Assembly: GCA_905215675.1 (NCBI GenBank)
Contig: CAJMRA010000168.1
Location: forward strand, 1 to 5,931
DNA: 5,931 nucleotides
Direction: 5' to 3'
Origin: an uncultured bacterium
GTDB lineage: Bacteria > Desulfobacterota > Desulfovibrionia > Desulfovibrionales > Desulfovibrionaceae
Shown piece after piece: positions 1-5,931 of the stretch. Every line of letters starts with the position of its first letter. The stretch's first letter is position 1. The translations under genes and the position numbers were made by a program. The notes under the pieces are model-generated. The model searched no databases. It was not told the DNA's origin and worked only from the letters and a program-made list of their open reading frames with translations.

Positions 1-70
1 ACGGGAACGCCTTTCCTGCGGAAAGGCTGGGCCCCTTGTGCGCTAGCCAAGGGGGGTTCCTTCCCCCCAG
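1..70. repeat. G/C-rich palindromic intergenic element, left end truncated
   Basis: Three inverted repeats sit almost end to end. An 8-bp perfect stem pairs 9-16 with 20-27 around a 3-nt loop. A 7-bp stem pairs 32-38 with 48-54. Six Gs (51-56) face six Cs (63-68). In addition GGAAC at 4-8 can pair with GTTCC at 56-60, which would enclose the first two hairpins. The right end (52-70) matches the right arm of the large palindrome at 5360-5379, apart from one missing C, so both appear to belong to one repeat family. The left outer arm is probably upstream of the window. It could end transcription of an upstream gene or be a non-coding dispersed repeat. No T-run follows a stem, so a classical intrinsic terminator is not shown. 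Confidence 0.6.
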
Positions 71-97
71 AAAAACGATTTAGTGTTAACATGCTCT

Positions 98-103
98 AAA
101 GGA
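98..103 (+). promoter_or_regulatory. Shine-Dalgarno site of ptsH
   Basis: AAAGGA lies 9 nt before the ATG at 113. It is the only strong ribosome binding site seen in front of any of the four protein genes, and it decides the start: the upstream in-frame GTG at 83 would place this site inside the coding region. No convincing sigma70 promoter was seen between 71 and 97. Confidence 0.75.
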
Positions 104-112
104 ATAAAGAGA

Positions 113-403
113 ATGCACGAAGCCATAGCCGAAACCGCCGAAGGTCTGAGGCTGCCGCTGGTGCTGCGCGTGCGCGGCGGTCTGCATGCGCGTCCGGCGG
201 CCAAGCTGGCGCAGGAAGCGCAGCGTTTCGCGGCCGATATCCGCATTGAAACGGAAAACGGGCAGGCCGATGCCAAGAGCATGCTGGATGTGCTTTCGCT
301 GGCCCTGCCGCAAGATACCGAACTCACGTTGACGGCTTCCGGTCCCGATGCGCGCGCGGCGCTCGAGGGTCTGGCCGCCTATCTGGATTCGTTGCGGGAT
401 TGA
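113..403 (+). CDS. ptsH: HPr, phosphocarrier protein of the PTS
   Basis: This is the 96-residue cytoplasmic phosphocarrier HPr, which accepts phosphate from enzyme I on a histidine and passes it to sugar-specific EIIA proteins. The HPr signature GLHARPA gives the phosphorylated histidine at residue 25 (codon 185-187). The second conserved region, AKSMLDVLSLAL, puts a serine at residue 56, equivalent to the regulatory Ser46 of classical HPr. Family members are usually about 85-90 residues; the extra length is an N-terminal extension of about ten residues before the first strand. The ATG at 113 is chosen because AAAGGA precedes it by 9 nt. Enzyme I follows after 2 nt, the normal ptsH-ptsI order. 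The conserved serine suggests control by an HPr kinase/phosphorylase, as known in Firmicutes and many proteobacteria, but no such gene is in the window. Which EII proteins it serves cannot be told here. Confidence 0.95.
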   Translation: MHEAIAETAEGLRLPLVLRVRGGLHARPAAKLAQEAQRFAADIRIETENGQADAKSMLDVLSLALPQDTELTLTASGPDARAALEGLAAYLDSLRD

Positions 404-405
404 TC

Positions 406-2175
406 ATGGCGCGCGCTCTTCTTTACGGTACGGCGGTATCGCCCGGATACGCCATCGGCAGGGTCCATCTTCTGCATGTGGCGGGCATGATTGAAAAACG
501 GCGTATTGCTCCCCGGCAGGCCGCCAGGGAGCAGCAGCGTCTGCGGGCGGCTTCCGAGGCCGTGCGGGAAGCTCTGCGCGAAGCCATGGGCAAGGTGCCG
601 GAGGAACTGGCGGAATATCGGGAGGTCATTGCCGCCCAGATGGAGCTGGCGCGCGATCCCAAGCTGCTGGAAAGCGCCGCAAGGAAAATCGAAAGCGATC
701 TTATCTGCGCTTCCTGGGCGCTGGATGAAACCATCAATCAGTTGTGCGCCCTGTTCGACAAGATGGAGGACCCCTATCTGCGGGATCGGGCGCAGGATAT
801 CCGCGCCGTGGGCCTGCGTCTGCGGGAAAGCCTGCAGGGGGCGCACGCCGTCGTTGCGCCCGAGGAAGCCTGCGTGCTGATGGCGGAGGACCTGTCGCCC
901 GCCGACGTCATGGATATGGATTTTTCCGGCGTGCAGGCGCTGGTGACGGCGCAGGGCGGCCCTACGTCGCACACGGCCATTCTGGCGCGGGGGCTGCGTA
1001 TTCCGGCGCTGGTGGGGCTGCCGGATGTGCTGGCCACCGTGCATGAAGGGGATTCCGTGATCGTGGACGGCGTCGGCGGCGTTCTGCTTGCCGGGCCGGA
1101 ACATGACGACCTCGCGCACTATTCCACCCTGCGCGAGGAGTATACGGCCTGGGAAACGCGCGTGCGCGCCGCCGCCCACTGGCCGGCCGATACGCGCGAC
1201 GGCGTGCGCGTCAGGGTGCAGGCCAATATGGAACGTCCCGACGAGGCCGCGGAGATGCGCGAGAGCGGCGCCGACGGCGTGGGCCTGTATCGCACGGAAT
1301 TTTCCTTTCTGCGCGACGTGCTGCCCGGGGAAAAGGAACTGCTGGAGGAATACGGGGCCGTTGCGCGCGGCGTCGCTCCGGCGCGGGTGGTCTTTCGCAC
1401 GCTGGATGTGGGAGCCGACAAGATGATGCGCGCCCAGTCGAACGTCCGGGAGCCCAATCCGGCGCTGGGCCTGCGCGGCATTCGTTTCTGCCTGCGGCAT
1501 CGGCATATTTTCCGTACCCAGCTGCGCGCCCTGATGCGCGTGGGCGTTGCGGGCAACGTGGCGCTCATGCTGCCCATGATTTCCACGCTGGACGAAGTGC
1601 TGACCGTGCGCGACATCATGCGCGACCTGCACGGGGAACTGGCGGCGCGGCGCATACCCCACGCCGAAAGCCTGCCGCTGGGCGTCATGATCGAGACGCC
1701 CGCCGCCGTGCTCATTGCCGATGCGCTGGCCCGGGAATGCGACTTTTTCAGTATCGGGACCAATGATCTTATCCATTATCTGCTGGCCATCGACCGCAAC
1801 AATCATCAGGTCGCCTATCTGAATGAAGCCCTGCATCCCGCCGTGGTGCGTTCGCTCAAGCGCATCATTGACGCGGCGCACCGCGAGGGCATCTGGGTTT
1901 CCGTCTGCGGCGAACTGGCGTCCGATCCCTACGGGCTGGCCCTGCTGCTGGGAATGGGCGTGGATGCCGTTTCGGCGTCGCCGCGTTTCGTACCCGGGAT
2001 GAAGCACATGCTGCGCCGCCTCGATGCGGCCACCTGCATGGACCTTGCCTACAATGTGCTGATGAGCGCGGATATTTCCGCGTCGCAGCGCATGGTGCGC
2101 GAACGGCTTCAGGAGTCGCTGGGCTCGGAACTGGCCTTCCACACCACAAGCATTCTTACCCATAGCCATGAGTAA
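406..2175 (+). CDS. ptsI: Phosphoenolpyruvate-protein phosphotransferase (PTS enzyme I)
   Basis: Enzyme I is a cytoplasmic dimer that takes phosphate from PEP onto a histidine and donates it to HPr, the first step of PTS sugar uptake and signalling. The protein has 589 residues (E. coli EI has 575). The N-terminal HPr-binding region spans about 4-140. The swivelling phosphohistidine domain follows, with GGPTSHTAILARG and the active histidine at residue 189, the same number as in E. coli. The C-terminal PEP-binding barrel carries YRTEF (Arg296), FRTLDVGADK (Arg331), NPALGLRGIRF, GVMIETPAA, DFFSIGTNDL and VCGELASDP with the acid/base cysteine at 501. All catalytic motifs are intact. ATG at 406 is preferred; a TTG at 400 is in frame but overlaps the ptsH stop, and the His189 numbering supports 406. 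GCGGGA at 394-399 is only a weak ribosome site, so coupling to ptsH is likely. The 3' end overlaps smpB by 8 nt. The alternatives ppsA and ppdK are excluded by length and domain order. Confidence 0.96.
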   Translation: MARALLYGTAVSPGYAIGRVHLLHVAGMIEKRRIAPRQAAREQQRLRAASEAVREALREAMGKVPEELAEYREVIAAQMELARDPKLLESAARKIESDLICASWALDETINQLCALFDKMEDPYLRDRAQDIRAVGLRLRESLQGAHAVVAPEEACVLMAEDLSPADVMDMDFSGVQALVTAQGGPTSHTAILARGLRIPALVGLPDVLATVHEGDSVIVDGVGGVLLAGPEHDDLAHYSTLREEYTAWETRVRAAAHWPADTRDGVRVRVQANMERPDEAAEMRESGADGVGLYRTEFSFLRDVLPGEKELLEEYGAVARGVAPARVVFRTLDVGADKMMRAQSNVREPNPALGLRGIRFCLRHRHIFRTQLRALMRVGVAGNVALMLPMISTLDEVLTVRDIMRDLHGELAARRIPHAESLPLGVMIETPAAVLIADALARECDFFSIGTNDLIHYLLAIDRNNHQVAYLNEALHPAVVRSLKRIIDAAHREGIWVSVCGELASDPYGLALLLGMGVDAVSASPRFVPGMKHMLRRLDAATCMDLAYNVLMSADISASQRMVRERLQESLGSELAFHTTSILTHSHE

Positions 2176-2626
2176 AAAGAAACCATCTCCGTCCACCATT
2201 GCCGTCAACAGGAAGGCGCGCCATCTTTACGAGCTTTCCGATTTCATGGAAGCGGGCATCAGCCTGACCGGCCCCGAGGTCAAGAGCGTACGCGCCGGAA
2301 AGGTGAATTTCATCGACAGCTATGTGGACTTCAGGAACGGTCAGGCGCTGTTGCTGTCGCTGCATATCGCGCCCTATGCCAATGCGGGCTACGCGCCGCA
2401 GGACCCGGACAGGCCGCGCGTCCTTCTGCTGCACAAGGGGGAAATCAATCGCCTTGCGGCGCAGACGGCCCAGAAGGGGCTGACGGTGGTTCCCGTGAAG
2501 CTCTATTTCAGCCGGGGAAAGATCAAGGTGGAGATTGCTCTCGGCAGGGGGAAGAAGCTGTTTGATCATCGGGAGTCCCTCAAGCGCCGCGCCGCCGAAC
2601 GCGATGCGGCGCGGGAAATGGCCTAG
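2168..2626 (+). CDS. smpB: SsrA (tmRNA)-binding protein SmpB
   Basis: SmpB binds tmRNA and carries it into stalled ribosomes, where its C-terminal tail reads the empty mRNA channel so that trans-translation can tag the protein and free the ribosome. The protein has 152 residues, close to the usual 150-160. Family motifs in order: STIAVNRKARHLY (about 9-21), EAGISLTGPEVKSVRAGKVNFIDSYV (about 28-53, core of the OB barrel), DPDRPRVLLLHKGEI (about 80-94), VPVKLYFSRGKIKVEIALGRGKK (about 108-130), then a basic tail with FDHRESLKRR. In E. coli the tail motif is DKR; here it is DHR, with lysine replaced by histidine. The start ATG lies inside the last codons of ptsI (ATGAGTAA overlap), and no Shine-Dalgarno sequence is visible in the 20 nt upstream, so translation is probably coupled to ptsI. 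ssrA itself is not in the window. Confidence 0.96.
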   Translation: MSKKKPSPSTIAVNRKARHLYELSDFMEAGISLTGPEVKSVRAGKVNFIDSYVDFRNGQALLLSLHIAPYANAGYAPQDPDRPRVLLLHKGEINRLAAQTAQKGLTVVPVKLYFSRGKIKVEIALGRGKKLFDHRESLKRRAAERDAAREMA

Positions 2627-2651
2627 GCTCCGGCGGCGCGCATGACGCCGC
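2587..2651 (+). other. Two strong GC hairpins across the smpB/comEC junction
   Basis: In the last codons of smpB a perfect 9-bp all-G/C stem pairs 2587-2595 with 2606-2614 around a 10-nt loop. A second, 6-bp all-G/C stem pairs 2633-2638 with 2646-2651. Its 7-nt loop (2639-2645) contains the comEC start codon at 2642-2644. No T-run follows either stem, so these are not classical terminators. They may limit entry to comEC, or make it depend on ribosomes finishing smpB. In a genome this GC-rich, such stems can also arise by chance from coding sequence. Confidence 0.45.
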
Positions 2652-5269
2652 GCGTGTTGCAGGCTCCGTTGCCGTGGCAGTGCATGCTGTTGTGCTGGGC
2701 GGCCGGTCTGCTGGGAGCGTCGTGGCCGTGTCCTTCCCTTCTGTTTCTTGTTCTGCTGCTTGCGGCGGATGATCGTTTGCGCCCTTCCGCGCCGTGGACT
2801 TCGGAATGTCTGCGGCGCGGAGGGGCGCGTTTGGTATGCTGTCTGCTGCTCTGGTGCGCGGGCTGGGGCGTGGCCTCCGTTTTGCTGCGACCTCCGTCGC
2901 CGCCGTCGTGGCTGCCCGGCGTGACGGACATGCGCGAGCCGCCGCGTTTCCGCGCCGTGCGCGTCTGCGGCACGGTGGAGGACGCGCAGGGGCTGCCGGA
3001 CAACCGCCTGCGCGTGCTGCTGCGGGAGGTGCGCCCCGAGTCCGGCGAAGGTCGGCCTCTTGAGGACCTCGTCGCCTGGACATGGGAACAGCCCCTTTTC
3101 CGTCCCCTGCCGGGACAGCGCGTCTGTCTTGCCCGCTCCCTGCGTCCCGTCCGCGGTTTTGCCGATGAGGAACCGGCGTTTGATCCGCTGGAGGTCGGCG
3201 GAGAGACGCAGCCGCCGCGCGGTTTTGAACTCTGGTGGCGGGCCCGGGGCGTGGCCTGGACCCTGTGGAGCCGGGGCAATGCCGGTAATCCGCTTCCGGC
3301 GGAGGGAACGCCCTCCCTTGCGGCCCGGTGGCGGGAAGCATGGTATCAGGCGTTTCTGGCCGCGCTCCGGCTCGACGAGGTTCCGGCGGGGCAGGGCAGG
3401 GCGCTGTTGCCCGCGCTGATTTTCGGCGAACGGGAATATGTCGCTTCTTCGGTGTTCCGGCAGGTGGCCGCGGCGTCTCTGGCGCACAGTCTGGCGCTTT
3501 CCGGGCAGCATCTTGCCATTGCCGGTCTACTCGGCGCGCTGGCGGTCCGGCTTGCCGCTCTGGCCTGTCCCGCCTGCTGTCTGCGTCGTCCCTTTCGCGT
3601 CTGGGTGCTGATCTGTTCGTTGCCCTTCGCGCTCGCCTATCTCTGGATCGGCAATGCGCCGCCTTCGCTCGTCCGCGCCGCCTGCATGCTGCTGGTCGTC
3701 AGTCTGGCCATGAGTTTCCGGCGCGAAGAGGAGCGCTCCTTTCTCTGGGCCGCGCTGGCGCCCCGCAGCGGCTGGGATGCCCTGTGTCTGGCCGTGCTCG
3801 GCATGACCGTCGTTTCTCCGTTGAGCGTCTATGACACGGGGCTGCAATTGTCGGTCCTCTGCGTGGGGGCCCTGTGCGCCCTGCCGCCGCTGCTTGCCCG
3901 GATAGTGCCGCCTCCCGCCGGAGAGGCGCGGCGGACGGGCCGCGATCGTCTGCGCGCCCTCCTGCGGGCCGCCGTCGGGATTCTTGTCGTATCGCTGGCC
4001 TTGCAGATTGCCTTGCTGCCGCTGAATGTCCTGTTGTTTGCGTCGCCGGGACACTGGTTCTGGCTCAATGTGCTCTGGTTGCCCGTACTGGGATGCGTCG
4101 TCATGCCTCTGGCCTTTTTGGGGCTGCTGTGCGCCGTGTGCGGATGGCAGTTCGCGGCGGAACAGGCCCTGGCGCTGGCGGCCGTACCCTGCGACGCGCT
4201 GCTGGAACTGTTGCAGGGACTGGCGGATGCCGGTCTGCTGGAGTCTCCGGCGCTGTTGCGACCTCACTGGACGGCCCTGATGGCGATTCCGCTGCTCTTT
4301 CTTGTGGGCATGATCGCCGTGGGGCGGGAGCGTCTGCCGGGAGCCGCGCGGCGTCTGGCCGTCGCGGCCGTGCTGCTGTTGTGCGCGGGGCCGTGGATGC
4401 GCTTCCGGGATGCATGCGAGGCCCTGCGGCGTGAGGAAGTGCGGCTGGATGTGCTGGACGTGGGGCAGGGGCAGGCCGTTCTGCTGACCCTGCCCCACGG
4501 TGAACGCTGGCTCATTGACGGCGGCGGCAGTCTTTCTCCACGCTTTGATCCCGGAGAGGCGCTCGTGCTGCCCGCCATTGCCGCCAACAGGAAGCCGGAG
4601 CTGGCGGCCGTGATCAACAGTCACCCCGATCTCGATCATGCGGGCGGTCTGCCTGTTCTGCTGGCGCGCGTTCCGCCGTCCGTCCTGCTGCACAACGGCC
4701 GGGAAGGGCGGAAGAGCGTCGGCGAACGCTGGCGGCAGGCCCGCGAACCGTGGGAGCGGACGGGCCGGGCGCGCGTCCTGTCCGCCGGAGACGTGCTGAC
4801 GCTGGGCGACGCCGCGCTGGGTTTGCGGCTGGAAGTGCTCTGGCCGCCGAAGGACACGGCGGGCCTGTCCCCCAACGACGCCTCGTTGATCCTGCGTCTG
4901 ACGCGCCGGGGGCAGGGACTGGCGCTGCTGCCCGGCGATGCGGAAAAACCCGCTTTACGGGAAGTGTTGCGCAGCGGGCGGGACCTGTCCGCGGAGGTGC
5001 TGCTTCTGCCGCATCACGGTTCGTCCGGGAGTTTTCTGGCGGGACTGTACCGGGCCGTGCGGCCGCGTCTGGTTCTGGCCTCCTGCGGTTTCGGCAATCG
5101 CTACGGCTACCCGGCGCGCGGTATCCGGCGCTGGTTTGCCGAGCGGCGCGTTCCGCTGCTGGACACGGCCCGCTGGGGACGCTTGCAGGTTCTGTGGCAG
5201 GCGGATGAGGCCGCGCGTATCCGCAGCGCTCGTCCGGGACCACATGACGGGCGGCTCCCGCCGCCGTAG
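2642..5269 (+). CDS. comEC: ComEC/Rec2-family DNA internalisation channel
   Basis: ComEC is the inner-membrane channel through which one DNA strand enters the cell during natural transformation. The 875-residue protein shows the full family order. Two N-terminal hydrophobic segments (about 12-42 and 62-82) come first, then a soluble OB-fold-like domain (about 85-240). The membrane competence domain (about 250-590) follows, with LLPALIFGER, LALSGQHLAI (Ser287-His290) and DTGLQLS near 400, and several further membrane segments. A metallo-beta-lactamase-like domain starts near 600 with LDVLDVGQGQAVLL, SHPDLDHAGG (660-669), LPGDAE (Asp766) and LPHHGSSGS (from Pro790). Common homologues read SGLH where this one has SGQH. 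It is longer than B. subtilis ComEC (776 residues). No frameshift is seen, and the motifs span the whole length. The ATG at 2642 lies 15 nt after the smpB stop, has no Shine-Dalgarno sequence and sits in a hairpin loop; a GTG at 2654 is a possible alternative start. No other competence gene is in the window, so active transformation is not shown. Confidence 0.93.
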   Translation: MTPRVLQAPLPWQCMLLCWAAGLLGASWPCPSLLFLVLLLAADDRLRPSAPWTSECLRRGGARLVCCLLLWCAGWGVASVLLRPPSPPSWLPGVTDMREPPRFRAVRVCGTVEDAQGLPDNRLRVLLREVRPESGEGRPLEDLVAWTWEQPLFRPLPGQRVCLARSLRPVRGFADEEPAFDPLEVGGETQPPRGFELWWRARGVAWTLWSRGNAGNPLPAEGTPSLAARWREAWYQAFLAALRLDEVPAGQGRALLPALIFGEREYVASSVFRQVAAASLAHSLALSGQHLAIAGLLGALAVRLAALACPACCLRRPFRVWVLICSLPFALAYLWIGNAPPSLVRAACMLLVVSLAMSFRREEERSFLWAALAPRSGWDALCLAVLGMTVVSPLSVYDTGLQLSVLCVGALCALPPLLARIVPPPAGEARRTGRDRLRALLRAAVGILVVSLALQIALLPLNVLLFASPGHWFWLNVLWLPVLGCVVMPLAFLGLLCAVCGWQFAAEQALALAAVPCDALLELLQGLADAGLLESPALLRPHWTALMAIPLLFLVGMIAVGRERLPGAARRLAVAAVLLLCAGPWMRFRDACEALRREEVRLDVLDVGQGQAVLLTLPHGERWLIDGGGSLSPRFDPGEALVLPAIAANRKPELAAVINSHPDLDHAGGLPVLLARVPPSVLLHNGREGRKSVGERWRQAREPWERTGRARVLSAGDVLTLGDAALGLRLEVLWPPKDTAGLSPNDASLILRLTRRGQGLALLPGDAEKPALREVLRSGRDLSAEVLLLPHHGSSGSFLAGLYRAVRPRLVLASCGFGNRYGYPARGIRRWFAERRVPLLDTARWGRLQVLWQADEAARIRSARPGPHDGRLPPP

Positions 5270-5283
5270 CCGCAGCGTTGCGG
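5247..5283 (+). other. Hairpins at the comEC stop codon
   Basis: ACGG(G)CGGC at 5247-5255 pairs with GCCGCCGT at 5260-5267 (8 bp, one bulged G, 4-nt loop), directly over the comEC stop codon. A 5-bp stem follows, CCGCA 5270-5274 with TGCGG 5279-5283. Neither is followed by a T-run. They may protect the transcript 3' end or slow polymerase, but intrinsic termination is not supported. Confidence 0.35.
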
Positions 5284-5293
5284 GGGTGATTCA

Positions 5294-5397
5294 GGGGGAG
5301 GGGGGAACATTATTCGCAGTCTGTTTGGGGGGAAGGGAACCCCCTCAGCTGGCGCGTGAGGGGGTTCCCTTCCCCCCAGGCCCCCCATCCCTCCCCC
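5294..5397. repeat. Large nested palindromic element between comEC and the tRNA genes
   Basis: The core is a perfect 22-bp inverted repeat: 5326-5347 is the exact reverse complement of 5357-5378, with a 9-nt loop (5348-5356, GCTGGCGCG). Each arm has runs of G or C broken by AA/TT: TGGGGGGAAGGGAACC... on the left and ...GGTTCCCTTCCCCCCA on the right. A second, outer arm GGGGGAGGG (5294-5302) pairs with CCCTCCCCC (5389-5397), enclosing the core. The right arm resembles the sequence at 52-70, so this is probably a dispersed intergenic repeat and not unique to this site. It follows comEC and precedes the divergent AT-rich spacer, so it may serve as a bidirectional transcription barrier or mRNA 3'-end stabiliser. 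No T-run directly follows, which argues against a standard terminator. No open reading frame across it looks real. Confidence 0.8.
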
Positions 5398-5655
5398 AGC
5401 GCGCTTTATTCAGGTGGATGACGGGGAACGGGGACGCGCGGGACAAGGCCTGCATCGCCGTCCCCCGGTGGCGCGGCAGGGATACGGAAGCCGCCGGGCA
5501 TCGTCATTTTCATGGGCTGGAGCGTTTTTTCCGCGAAACGACAGGCCGTATGGTTTGAAACGCGCAGCGTTTCAACCGGAGATTTCTCTAATATATTGTA
5601 TTTGATTGTAAAAAATGCTGCGAGAGAAAAAATGCCTTTTTTCGGAAAAACCTTG
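5398..5655. other. Gene-free spacer between the palindrome and the tRNA promoter
   Basis: No believable gene was found on either strand. The short open frames here have no ribosome site and no recognisable family motif. Base composition changes sharply: up to about 5515 it is GC-rich like the genes, and from about 5580 to 5650 it is AT-rich (runs such as TAATATATTGTATTTG). The AT-rich part could act as an upstream promoter element for the tRNA operon. A 7-bp A/T stem pairs 5626-5632 with 5637-5643. A hairpin at 5552-5577 is listed separately. Confidence 0.5.
5552..5577. repeat. Hairpin-forming inverted repeat
   Basis: TTGAAACGC (5555-5563) pairs perfectly with GCGTTTCAA (5567-5575) around a 3-nt GCA loop. 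A further GG/CC pair (5552-5553 with 5576-5577) closes it after one bulged T. It lies about 80 nt upstream of the tRNA promoter. There is no T-run after it on the + strand. It could be a regulatory-protein site, a minor terminator or another dispersed repeat; none of these can be decided from the sequence. Confidence 0.5.
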
Positions 5656-5684
5656 TTGACACCGGAGGGCAAAATCTGTAGAAC
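5656..5684 (+). promoter_or_regulatory. Sigma70-type promoter of the tRNA cluster
   Basis: A perfect -35 box TTGACA (5656-5661) is followed by an optimal 17-nt spacer and a -10-like TAGAAC (5679-5684, 4 of 6 consensus). Transcription would begin near 5691, only about 7 nt before the first tRNA, as is common for stable RNA genes. The AT-rich stretch just upstream could strengthen it. No GC-rich stringent discriminator is obvious (GAACTCATC follows the -10 box). Confidence 0.7.
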
Positions 5685-5697
5685 TCATCTTCGTTGA

Positions 5698-5772
<75 letters not shown>

Positions 5773-5781
5773 CCAGATGAT

Positions 5782-5855
<74 letters not shown>

Positions 5856-5876
5856 ATAAAAAACAGGACTCACTCT

Positions 5877-5931
<55 letters not shown>

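Noticed and set aside
83..112. GTG at 83 as an earlier start for ptsH
   Set aside because: It would put the good AAAGGA ribosome site inside the gene and add residues with no counterpart in HPr; the ATG at 113 fits better.
379..2208. 609-codon open frame on the - strand across ptsI
   Set aside because: It lies wholly antisense to a clear enzyme I gene. Its product is rich in His, Gln, Arg and Gly with no family motif, as expected for a mirror frame in GC-rich DNA.
2156..3511. 451-codon open frame on the - strand across smpB and comEC
   Set aside because: It is antisense to two well-supported genes, has low-complexity Arg/Gln/Pro composition and no recognisable domain.
3527..4693. 388-codon open frame on the - strand across comEC
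   Set aside because: It is a mirror frame of the conserved ComEC membrane region, with Gln/Arg/Gly-rich composition and no motif.
5326..5378. Classical rho-independent terminator after comEC
   Set aside because: The stem is very strong, but no run of T follows on the + strand (GGCCCCCC comes next) and the - strand end lacks one too beyond a few bases, so it is listed as a palindromic repeat.
5414..5697. Small proteins encoded at 5414-5605 or 5512-5697
   Set aside because: They overlap each other in different frames, have no ribosome site, run through a hairpin and the tRNA promoter, and show no recognisable family.

Overview
The window looks like ordinary housekeeping chromosome from a GC-rich, Gram-negative bacterium. 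Protein style, gene content and the G/C palindromic spacers suggest a deltaproteobacterium of the Desulfovibrio/Bilophila type. That placement is an impression from the sequence, not a database result. All four protein genes and the complete tRNAs lie on the + strand. No transposase, integrase, phage gene or CRISPR array is visible.

Layout: positions 1-70 hold a cluster of G/C-rich inverted repeats whose left part appears cut off by the window edge. Then come four closely packed genes. ptsH (113-403) encodes HPr. ptsI (406-2175) encodes PTS enzyme I. smpB (2168-2626) encodes the tmRNA-binding ribosome-rescue protein. comEC (2642-5269) encodes the DNA-uptake channel. Gaps are 2 nt, an 8-nt overlap, and 15 nt, so they very likely share a transcript. 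Only ptsH has a clear Shine-Dalgarno sequence; the other three starts probably depend on translational coupling. A gene-free spacer (5270-5697) holds a nested palindrome with a perfect 22-bp arm, a second hairpin, an AT-rich stretch and a good sigma70-type promoter. The promoter drives a tRNA cluster: tRNA-Gly(GCC), tRNA-Cys(GCA), and a second tRNA-Gly(GCC) cut by the window end but identical over its visible 55 nt.

How the genes work together: enzyme I autophosphorylates from PEP and passes phosphate to HPr, the general half of the phosphotransferase system. The sugar-specific EII components are not in the window. SmpB and ComEC act in unrelated processes (trans-translation; import of single-stranded DNA), and their link to the PTS genes is positional only. 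All active-site motifs checked are present, so all four genes look intact.

No clear new biological system is visible. The best leads are the palindromic element seen in two related forms at the two ends of the gene block, and the strong RNA structure around the smpB/comEC junction, where the comEC start codon sits in a hairpin loop.
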